64,000 nucleotides of DNA from Erythrocercus mccallii (taxonomy: Eukaryota > Chordata > Aves > Passeriformes > Dicruridae). The DNA is taken from NCBI GenBank assembly GCA_013397435.1, contig VZRG01001999.1, forward strand, positions 2,523 to 66,522. The letters are read 5' to 3'. The notes below the pieces were generated by a model, which did not search any database, was not told where the DNA came from, and worked only from the letters and a program-made list of their open reading frames with translations. A program made the translations under genes and the position numbers. Of the stretch, positions 27,001 to 39,000 are shown in pieces (position 1 is the stretch's first letter; each line of letters opens with the position of its first letter).

Positions 27001-30000
27001 CCGTGCTGTCAATGCAGAAATGTTTTTTTGGTTAACAGGCCTGTGAATGGAACTCCCAGTGAAATACCTGCAGCTGGGGCAGTCCAACTTTGATAATCTC
27101 ATTAGCAGCAAGGAACACCAGATAATTGTGATATTTATGATAGAGCCATGAGTATTTTTTTTACCCTTATTTCTGAATGAGAGACTGCAGAAAGTCACTG
27201 TTCAAGCTGTTCCTTCTGGAGACAGAGTATCAAAGTGTCACTGCAAATTACCACTGCTTGGTATCCGTGATCTGTTATTCTGTTAACTAAATTGCATTGA
27301 CAGCCAGTGAAATTAAAATTAAGAAGCCAGTGAGGTTCAGAATGTTTCCAGAACTTTTGCTGCAGATCCATAACCTGCAGAAGAATGATGAAAAGATTGT
27401 TCTGTTGTTGGACAGCATTTTCATTTCATAGAAAGTTCAAAACAGCCTGAAATGAGCTTTGCTTGTCCACCAGCCCTCCTTATCTCCCCAGTAGCTCATC
27501 TTGTTCATGGCATTAGCTGAGCTGTAAGAGAGCACAGCTGAACTCTTCTTTACCAAATAATAACGTTACTTGACTGCAAAACGTGGCACCAAATGTCTGG
27601 CAAAGTCTTTTCAAGTACTTGTGTATACAGGGATGCTTTAGCAGCTGGCACTGTCTTAATTACCAAAGTCTTTCCCTCTGGTTACAGGTCTTCAGTCTGG
27701 TTCTTCTACGAATAGTGGAGGAGGAGGAGGGGGAGGAGGAACACAAAGCACAAGCAGTAACTTGTCACAGCACCTCACCTATACCTCCTACATCCTGAAG
27801 CAGACACCCCAGGTCAGTGGCACAAGCCTCTCAGTGGAAGCACGTTGACATTTCAGGCTGCAGGGGTGTTAGGTGGGTGTTCTGTGGTTCTGGAGAATGT
27901 GAAACGTTCTGGGACTCCAGTGTCTGGATCTTGCTTGACTCTTCTCTCCTGAACACCTTCAGAAGGTGTTCTGCACCAAGAAGGCTGTGTCCAGCTCTTA
28001 GTGCAGGAGCATCCAGTGTAGTTAGCAGTGCCTTGTTTCAGAAGATGGAATGTTGTTGTGGCTACATTATAGCCACAAGCTTGTAGCTGTCATTGACACT
28101 GGCAGATTTTTGTTGTCTCTTAACTGTGTTTCCAAGTGCTGACCTCCCTGATTTCTTTCTGGAGCAGGGCACCTTTCTGGTAGGCCAGCCTTCACCTCAG
28201 GGCTCTGGGAAGCAGCTGACTCCAGCATCAGTTGTTCAGGGCAGTGTAGGAGCATCTTCCACACAAGGACAAGCCCTAAAAGTGATAACTGGACAGAAAA
28301 CAGCTCTGTTTACACAGGTAATGTGCAATGATGTAGTTCTCTCTTACTAGTTTTGTCAGACAAAGTACAGGAACCACAGCCACACATTGTTGAGAGCATT
28401 TCCTTTATAGCTGTTTGGTTTGAAGTGGGGTTTTCTACAATTGTGATGCTGGCTGTACCACAGTGAGGAAAGCAAACAAAAGCTTACTTTCATCAGACTA
28501 CAGATTTCCAGCTTTCTCTTCTCAGAGAAGGTCAGCTTGCAATCTGTGTAAGGTTGTGGTTGCTGCTTTGTAAATGGGCTCTGGGATTTCTTAGTGAAAT
28601 GAAATTGGAAAAGTGAATAGAGCCAGGTGCAAAAATGTACTTAAACACTTGAACTTTAGAAATGAGTCACCTGCTAAAGCTCTTAAAAATCTTTAGGTTT
28701 GGTACCCTTCAAAAGTTCTTCTTTTAAAAAGTACTAAGTAGTCTCTATGAAATTCAAATGCCCCAAGAGTACTTGCAGTTGATTATCCAAAATTCAAGAT
28801 TGATAGACATATATTTGCACAGTCAGCACTTATAAAGTTGATTTCTGAGGTGATAATTTTGTTCCAGCAATTATTGCCAGAGTTTGATTTTTCAAAATTA
28901 TTTTGAAAGTATTTCCTAGTAATATAAAAAGCATTTCTCTTGTTTGTTTTGTTGTTGTTCTGTTTTGATTTGGTTTTTTAAAATAATTTAAACCCCTAAC
29001 TAATATACTGACTTCCTTATGCTGCATTCTTTCTCGAAGGCTGCATCCAGTGGACAGACATCACTGGTGAAAATATCAGATGGGTCTATAAAATCAGTGC
29101 CTGCCTCATCCCAGCTCTCCAAACCTGGCACCACTGTGCTGCGAGTATCAGGAGGTGTCATCACCACAGCTGCTGCTCCTGCCGTGGCCCTCCCCACAAA
29201 TGGGGTGGCCCAGGTGAGAAACAGCACTGCCAGTGTTCTGTCATGCGGTGTTTGCACTCCTGCCACGACAGTCCCAGGGAAGGACTTGTACTGCCTCTCT
29301 CCCCTGTTGGTGTTCTCTGCTCTTCCTTGTACCAAGCAGCTTTCAGTGGGTGCTGCTGCAGGCACAGGCTCGGTGCCAGCTGCTGGGTGTGCTGCTGCAC
29401 CAGGCCTTGCTGGGCCCTGCCCGTGTGCAGGGGCTGTCACTGCTCTCCAGCCCAGGGCAGCTGTGGCACTGCAGCCTGGGAAGGAGGGAGGCAGGACACG
29501 GAACATTGGCGTTCCTGAAGCGAATGCTCTTGTGAGTGCACGCAGCCATGGATGATCCAGTTGATGCAGGCTGTCCACCTGGAGTGGAGCTGCAATGCAT
29601 GGAGAGGGGAGGAGGCAGCAAAATGAGGAGTGTGGAATTCACTCTGAGCCTCCCTAATCTGTGCCTCCCAGATGCCTGTGGAGAGTTGATGCCATGCTGC
29701 CACAGCCTTCATTCTGTATGTGCCATCATTGTGTGGGGGCTTTTGGATATGAGCTTGAGAATCTTTTGCTTCCAAACAATCGATAGACAAAAATCTGTGT
29801 TTGCTACTTTTATTACTTATATTATCTTGTTGTGCTTATTTTTGAATCACCTGTGACATGAAAAGGGATTTGTTATTCCTCTCTGCCTCTTAAGCAGCAA
29901 ACAGATAATGCAGCTTCCAGTTCATCATCTTCTGGAACTCCTGCAGCAAAGACACCTGGACAGCAACACCAAATCTGTGTAAGCCAGAGCCAGTCTACTT

Positions 30001-33000
30001 CATCAGTGGTGAATAAGACTGCGACTTCCAGTGTTGTAAGTGTTGCTTCCTTGATGACTACAGCAACGCCTGTGACGGGAAAAGCTACAGTATCAGGTAT
30101 TAAACTCCCTTCACACCTTTCCTAGAGAAAGTCAAAATCCAGGTGCGAGTTCTGTACATGTCTTCACTGTAAATGGAAGAATTTAGTCAACGTGCATTTG
30201 CAAGTGTGTGAAAGTCATGTTTTCTAAAACATCTTATTAGCATAACTTTTTGCTTAGGCAAGGAAATTTCTAATAATTTGGCATCCTTTTGGCATTGACT
30301 GTATCTGTTACAAATAACAACACAAGTTGCCCTTTGGTATTGGAGAGGGATTTTAGTTTTCATGCCAGGTTTTCACTAGAAGATTTGCCTGTCAGGGACC
30401 GAGTGTGTCACTATCAAGATACCAGCAGTACTACAGACTTGATTCATTTGTGAAAGTGAAGCTCCACCGTACACAGAGAACGAGCAGAATTTGTCTCTGA
30501 GGCTTTGCATCTGCTCTGTTGGGATTGAAGAGGAGAGAGATGTTGATTACAGGGAACTGGAGCCCTTGAAGTCAAAATTCATTAAGTACAGTGAAGTAGG
30601 CTGGATCTGGATCATTCAAGTTAATAAAAATGAGGTAATTAAATTGGGCTGCCATTATGTGGAGGGGCATTCTCCATATTTAATTTTATTGTATTTCCAG
30701 CATCTTTTGTGTCAGGGTGGGCAAATACAGCAGGTCTGAGAGTTATGAGTTAAAACTGGAAATTTTTGTTTAGTTTAATTTACCTGCTGGCATGTTCTGT
30801 TCACTTGAAGTGGTTTCTTGTGAAGTGAAAGCAGAGTAAGAATACAGAAAAGAGAAAGTCAGTGACACTGAGCTCATCTGACAGTGTCTTTTTGAAGCAG
30901 CTCTTCTTGTTTCCTCTCTACTCAGACTTAAACTTCTCCTTTCTCATGGGTATATTTTACCCAGAGCTTGAAAATAAACAGCATAGACTGCCAAGACTGA
31001 CAGAATCTTGCAGGAAGCAATTCAGTATTTTTGTCTTTGCAAGGAAAGCAGCCAGGTTGGTTTTTTGGAGGAAATAGCTTTCAGATTAAAACTCCCATTT
31101 ATGTGTGAGGATGCTGTCTAGATTTTGTTTTGGGAATTTTTAATAACCTGAGGCATTCACTTCATCGTGGAAAACTCTTTCTTCAAGAACCTCAGAAGGA
31201 ACAGTGGCTATAAAACAGTTATTTCATTGTAATAACAAAAAACCCCTCAAAACTGTTAAAATTCTGAACATTTGTGTTTTTAAAGGCAACATTTTAAAAA
31301 TAATTTCAAACTTCCCCTTGTTTTGTACCAAGCAAAGTCTCCCATCCACCAGGCTGATAGGGTTTGTTGAAAAGATCCCTTCTTAACAGCCTTGCTGTTG
31401 GGTCCCTTGCTGTCCTACCTTCACACATCAGTGTCCCACACAAAGGAATGGGTAGCACTAGGTGAGCCTTCTTGCCTGGAGGTGAAAGCTTAACTGACCA
31501 GTGCTGGGCACCCTGAAAAACCAAGAAAAACCAAGACATCTTCACCAGAACTTGTATGTTTAGTACTTGGAAGGCAGCTGTGTTTCAGTACTGCTACTAA
31601 TAATAATGTCAAAACAAGTCATAGTTACAAAATTGCCATGGTGAAACTAAGTTTATTGTTGTCAATGTTTTAAAATAGAAGCCTGTTAAATTTCCACAAT
31701 CTGAAGAAAGGTTAGCTACAGATTGAATACAACTACAAGGAAAATAGCCAGTTTATCAGTAGAAAGGATGAACATAGGCCCAAATCACAGTGTTGGAGTG
31801 CTGGCTTTGGTGCCTTGGGGTGTCATCAGAAGCAGATGACATCTCCTTGTGGTGGAGAGAGCTGGCAGACAGGTGATGAGCAATCCTCACCCATGGGACT
31901 GTGGCACACCTTGGAGTCATGCTGATTTCTCCTGAAGTTACTGAGTGCTGCCATTGATAATGCTGTTGATATCTGAATGTTCTGCTTTTTCTTTGGGCCT
32001 TGACTAAAATCAGGGATTTAGTTCAGTCTCCAGTTTAATGTACTTCCCAGCCTGATTATGCATCCTTAAGGGTCTGTTCAGTGCACGCTGCAGAGAGCCT
32101 CACAACACACAGTTCAGGTGTGTCCTTTGTCAGGCTTGGTGCACAGGAGCCTTGGGCTTGTCCCGTAGTTGGCACAGGGTTGATTGTGCCCTGCTGACTG
32201 CAGTGGATGCTGCCAAGCTGAACTGCAGAGGTGTGAGTGGCACTGGGATACCTCCCTGAGGGCAGCTGTGTGAGTACAACAGAGCTGTAGTTCACTGGCT
32301 TACCACAGCCTTGAGCACAAGGTCTGGTCCTGACAAGAGTGTTTTACTCTGCTGAGCCTGCTTCAGTGGAAAGGTTTGTTGCATCAACTTTTGCTTAAGA
32401 TTCCTTGGGTGATGAGGAGATTTGCTTTACAACTCTCAGAGTGCTGTGCAGCCTGTAAGAGTGTGCACACTGCGGAGCAGCACTACAGCGTTTGAGCCAT
32501 CACTTGTGTCAGTGGAAACTTGCCCTGACAGCTCAGCCAACTGTGGCTTGTTAAGAGGGTGGCAGTGCTAGGTTACATGCCATCCTGCTTCAAGCAGAAA
32601 GGGAGAGAAGTAGCTGGAGAAAAACTAACTGGTGTGTTTTATTTAACGTTTTGTCTTCCGTTCTTCTTGCAGGGTTGCTAAAAATCCACTCAAATCAGTC
32701 TAGTCCACAGCAGGCTGTTCTGACAGTTCCCAGCCAGCTTAAACAGCTCGGTGTAAACACAGCTTCTGGAGGTGTTCAGACAATACTCATGCCTATGAAC
32801 AAAGGTAAAGGGCAGAGGAGGATGACAGATGGTGTTTGAAAATCTCCTTTGACACAGGGTAGCACTTGGTCACGGTTGGCATACATGGTCCAAAGTAGAG
32901 ATAGAAGAAATTGTAGCAAGGAGTTCATCCCTAAACTTTGTGCTGCAAAAAGAGTGTGTTGCTTCTAAAAATGTTAATTTGTTGCAGTGTATGAAATTTG

Positions 33001-36000
33001 ATTTTCTTTTCTTCTTTGTTGCCCCCCTCCTTTTTTTTTTTTTTTTTTTATTCATCTGCAGTGCTACAGTCACTTTCTACCAGCAAAGTTTCAGCAGTCA
33101 CAGCAGCAAGTACAGTTGTCCCAAGTCCCTCCACGGCATCCATTGCCAAAGGTAAAAAGGGATTTCTTAGTAAGACAAATAGCAAAAAAAAAAAGCTGAT
33201 GCTGCTTTATGCAAGTGGTCTGACTATTAGACTCCATGACTGTGAGTTCCTTTATTTCCATTATTAGTAGAGTTTAAATCAAGTTAAAATGACACCTGGG
33301 GACTAGGAATCAACAAATCCCACAGCATAAACAAGTATGGAGAAAAATGAGAATGTTCTAGAAAGCTACAAGGAGTACCTTAAACATTCATTATTTCAGT
33401 CCGTATTTGCAGAACTGCCATGAGCAGCAAGTATTCAACCCCAGATCCTGCTGTTCTCAGCCAGATGTTCTGGAGGTTGCTTTCCAGCAGCACTAGATGC
33501 AGACAGCACATGTCCCTGTGCACACAGATGGGAAAGAGATACACACAGAATAAAGCATGGGGCAGAGCTGACTCACCTGGAGTGCAGTTCCGGCAGAACT
33601 GTCATGTCTCTCTCCATCCCAGCTGCGTGACCAGACTGCCTGGTTATTTGGGTTCGGCACATCTCTCACTGCTTCTGTCTCACCAGAGTTCTGTCCTAGA
33701 CGTGAGAAAGTTCACATGTCAGAATCAGTGATGTCTTCCAAAAAGTTGTCACTTTGAAATGTCACTTCTTGTTAAAACTTGATAGCTTTCTACCCGGCTC
33801 TTTGTTTACGCATTGGCCAGGCAGTTCAGTGTAGATCAGGCAGTCACATGTAAAACAGCAGCAATTGATTATGCAGGTTTTCTGACAAGGATGAGATATG
33901 AGCATGAGGAGATTTGTGGGGGGAACATGTTCTGGTAGGTCTCTTTCAGCAAAATTGAAGGTCAAATTTGTTCATGCTTAGCAATGAGAAGGCAAACAAT
34001 AAATGAAGGGATGTTATGTAAGACCTTTAGTCTTACTGGAATCTCACAAGACTGTCTGGTACTTTTATCAAGCTGGCTGTACTTACTGTCTTAAAATGTG
34101 TTCTGTTTCTTTGAAGTTAAGATGGAGCCTGATTCAACAGGACAAAACTGCAGTTCTGTGGGTACCCAGGAAGGCCAAGCAGCAGTTAAAACAGAAGAGA
34201 GCTCTGAACTTGGGAATTACGTTATCAAGTAATTGTTCATTTCTCTCTAAGGATTTCTGATCTTTGAAGTGCTGGGGGAATGAGATGGTTCTAGGGGTGC
34301 GTGCAGTAGTGTTACTTTGACCTAGAAATACATTATAAAATCTGTCCCACACAGTGCTGTATCTCTACTAATCCTGTTGGGTGGCATTTGTTTCAGACAG
34401 TGTTGCAATGTTTTTTTTGTGCATGGATTTATATGCACGGTATGAAAAGGGAAACATTATTAGAAGATTTGCAGTTGTTTTGGGCTTTGTTAAAAAGCTG
34501 CTAAAATCTCTTTCTTATCTGCTTGTATAAGTCCCGTTGCCATTGCTGTCCTTAGTCAGGTCTCACTGCCCAGTGAAATGCAGCTCTGAAAAGGGGCATC
34601 TGAAATAAGTAGAACCGTTTGCCTTCTGGACTCTAAAGTATTGTTAAGCTCATATACTTGTGTAATTACTTAGTATGAGGGGTGCTTTGCTTCAGAATTA
34701 GAATTAAATAATAATGAGGATTCGATCGCTGGATGCTGTGAAATCCAGCGCCTTGTTTGTGATGCTTTTGCAAGTACTTGTTAGTGTTTTTTCACCACAA
34801 CTCAGACTGCAGAATTTTCTCTGCATGTTTCTTGCAGTGTGTAGGAGGTCTCTTCTGCTCTTGATTTCCCCAACTTTCCTGTTTCTGTGTTTTCTAAAGT
34901 TTTTTTCATCTCAGTGTATCCCTCCAGACACCACCCTGATGAAGAGTGTTTTTAAGAGACAGGAATAAATCTTCAGTCACTACACACTGAAAATTATGTT
35001 AGTCATAAGATAACTGTTGGAAAATACAATTCCTTACAGTTTAATAGACTATGGCTGGTTAAGTCAAGTCCCATAAATACAAAGTTTCCTTATGTTTCCT
35101 ACAGCCTGCACCAGTTGCCCCTCAAAGTAATGTTGCAGTTTATGAGATAATGCAGGGATTTTCTCCAAGCCTGTCTTCAGTTTCTTCAGCCTGACAAATG
35201 CAGCTTCAGATGTGTGTTAGCAAGAGGAAGGGCTGTTTGAAATACCTCCTTTGGATTGGGGTCTAACAGTTTATCCTCACACTGCTATTTGTAATGCCTT
35301 GGAACCAAAGACTTTATAAACCATGCAGTGATTTTGAAACCTTTTACATCTGATCCATTGCTTCCAACAGCAACTTTCACTGTGATTCTTTTTATCCCTT
35401 GCAGCATAGAATATTTGGAGAACATCCAGCAGCTTTTAACAGCAATAGTGAAGAAGGTTCCATTAATTGCTGAAAAAAGTAAGCAGTAAATGTAAAGGCT
35501 TTACTCTGTATTGTCAGTGTATCAACAGAATGCCTTGCATACTCTCTAGCCACAGAAGTTATTAAAAGATGGAATGAAATGAAGCCATTCTCCTAGAGAG
35601 TTTACCCCAGGGGTTATTCTGAAGATGCTTAGAATTAGGTTCTTCCAGTAAAGTCAAATATGTTGTTAGCAGTTAAAATCTTTCATCTGTTTTTTTTTCA
35701 TTAGAAATAGATTGTATTTCTTCACATAATGGCTCCAAGTAGGTATTTTTCCTGGTTTCTCCTTAATGGATTTACTTTTTTGCTTTTCTTTTTCCTTTCT
35801 TTAAATTTAAAACTAGGGTTTCATTGAGCTGGCAAATATAGTAACATAGCTCAACACTGAAATGTGTCTGTTATTGGGGTTTTTGCCTTCTTTTTTAAAC
35901 AAAAGGGGATAATTTGCAGAGAAACATTTTAATCTTGTGTGGTACTTTATTATTTCATTCCTCTTACTCATGTACATAACTGAAAATGTACCAGCTTTCC

Positions 36001-39000
36001 CTCGTAACTCCTGCACTTTGAGTGAGTGGTCCTGGAGTCCAGGTAGAGCAGACCCTCTCAAGCAGAGGCAGCAAAGAAGGAGTGAGAGGCACAGTAAAGC
36101 TTTCATCACATACAGCTCTTGTGCTTTTACCAGGGAACATTTTCACTCTTTCATTTTTATGTTGTAATTTGTTTGAAAAAAAAAAAATCCAGTTTTCCAA
36201 AGGAAAATACTTTGACTAGTAAGGCAAACTTACAGGTCTACATAATAGAGTTTTGGGGGGGAAAAGAGGCTTAAAACAGCCTATAGCTACAGATTCTGTG
36301 TATGACCAAGAGGGAGGCTGGTTTTGTATTAAAAAACCAGTGTCAGTCTCTCTTGGAAAGAGCACAGCATTTATAAGAATTGATCGCAGTCACTGAGCCT
36401 GTGAGCTTGAAATGAATTTCCCTCTTCCTCTTTGCTAAATAGCATCAAACCCAGAATTCATCTTACATCACTTACTGAAAATTTAATAAAGTTTTTGATT
36501 TTGTGGTTTTTTAGGTGAGGATGTAAGCTCTTTTTGTGCCAGTTCAGTGGAACAGTATTACAGCTGGAACATTGGGAAGAGGAGGGCAGCCGAGGTAATT
36601 CTCTCCTCCAGTGTTTCATAAGCAGTCACTAGGATCACAAGAAGGATTTCAGAAGTGTGGAACTTTCCTTGTTGTTTTCTGATTTGTTTTCTGAATAAAT
36701 CTGTTATTTTAAATGGCAGCATTCCTTACTGCAAGGTGCACTGACTTGTGTTCAGACAGTGATTCAATTTATTGTTCACAGGCTTTCTCAAGCAGAAAGG
36801 ATGCTGAAGGTCATTTTTCAGTTTATTCATAGTAAGATGTTTTTTGAAGCAATTTTTTCAAGCTGGTAGTACTTTAGCCTCATCTCTCCTCTGTGGCATG
36901 TTACAGTCAAGGGAATTTTATCCATCATACTTTATCTATCTCGTGATGGGATTGTGTCTGCTTTCTGTAGGATGAGAATTGAGGGATCTGACGTAAGCAG
37001 TGTTAGTGCTGAAATAGATTGTCAGTTCACCAAAGATAAATATTTCAGTTAACCTGGACCTTTTGTATTGTGGTTTTCCTCTATATGTTCAAAACTTTGC
37101 CATCTTGCTGTGGAGTTTTACAGGGAAGATGTTAACACTGTATTTGATCCTCTGCTGTTGCCAGCTTAAATGTTCAAAGAATTTAACCAAATTTTAAGAA
37201 CATATTTTGCTCTAGTGGATTTCTTGCACCATGCCATCTTTGGTGTTACTTGGGAGATGAAACCTTTCAAGTCAAGACAAATGTGACTAGGCCCCTATAA
37301 ATGCGTGTCCCTTTTACTGAGATTTTTTTTGGATGATAAAGCAAAGTTTAAATAACCTGTCAGAAGTCACTCTGACTTCTGAGAAAATTATGTTCCTTTT
37401 CAGTTTCCCTTGCAACCTGGAGTGTGGTTCTGGGCTGTAAGCTAACCATAAATGTTCTAGGCAGTGTGATCAGCTTTTTCTTTGGTTGGTCACAGTGGCA
37501 ACGAGCAATGACAGTGAGAAAGATCCTTCAAGAAATCGTAGAGAAGCATCCCAGGTTTCACAATATCACCCCCCTGAAAACAAAGCACGTGGTGCACTGG
37601 TGTCGGTGCCATGGCTACACTCCCCCTGACCCCGAGACCCTGCGGAACGAGGAGGACTCCATTGAGGACGTGCTGACACAGATAGACAGTGAGCCAGGTG
37701 AGTGTGGAGGGACAGGGAGCTCCTTTCTGCCAGAGACACTGGTCATTAATGCCTGGGTACAACCACATCTGGAGAAGGCGATTCTGACTTTCTTTATTTT
37801 CACTTAATTCACTCTGGAATAACAAAACTTGGAGATGGTAAGGATGGGCCTACAAGTGGGGCTGTCCCTTGTCCCTATCAGTCCTGATGTTTTTCTGGGG
37901 CTTCTCTTGGTTTTTATTGTGCTTTGGGGCCCTTGGAAGCTCAATGTAGATGAATCTCATGAAAGATGATCCTTGCTCCACAATGTAATTTATAAGTGGA
38001 TACACAAAGTAAGCATAGGGAGTAATGAGATTTCTGCCCTTGGGTAGGCATAGCCTCTGTTAAGACTTACCATGCAAACACTGTGAATGAGTTCAGGTAC
38101 AGAACTAAAAAAAACCAAACTTGGCAGTGGCAGTGTGGAGCTCAGGGTTAATTTAACTCCAAAAGTGAGGTGAATTGGCTTATGTGAAGCTTCATGCTTT
38201 GTATTACAGCTGCTACGTTATTCCAGTAGCATAGCTCTAGCATCCCCTTGGTTTATTTCAGTATGTATTAAAATCACGTCTTTAATTTCATCGATTCTTC
38301 ACAGTTAAGCTCTCTTGTTTCACCTTCAGATAATCCTTTTCCAAAAGCTGAATGTTTTTCTGTTATGATCATACAGGGATTTAAGGTATTTCACAGAAGT
38401 GTATGGAATTGATTATATGTTGTTAAATCTGGCTCTGCATTGCAGTTGTTGAAGGTGGAAAGGAAGCCTACATCCACCTTATAATATTTTTATCTAAATC
38501 ACTGTATTCGTGTTTGTCATTGATGAGTAGAGTCTGTTCAGTGCATACCTTTGCACTGAAGGTTTTATGATTTATGTCAATGATGCAGAGAAGAGAGGTT
38601 CCCTTTTGCCATTCCATGGTGAACCTGTCTTCTGCTTTTTTTCTTAAGAAGCACGATAATGCTCGTCACAGTGTAAAAGATGATTTAGCACTACATGGTG
38701 CCTACATGTAAAAGTTCCATTTCTCTAAGCAAATTGGAGAGCATCAGACTGATTAGCCAGTTGCCAAAAAGCTTAAAAAGCTTCTGTGAGAGTGTCTGGG
38801 AGACTGACATGAGCCTGGTTTCATATGAAATGCAGCCTTCTTGATTGGTGTAGGAGCAGATGTGGGAGAGAACCATAAGTGTCATGAAGATATAATTAGA
38901 AGGCTCTCAATGAGTGTTTGCATTTCTGTTCATCCTTATATTTGGTAGGCACTACAAAAATAACTTGCAATTACCTTAATTTCTTACCATATTTTGAGTG

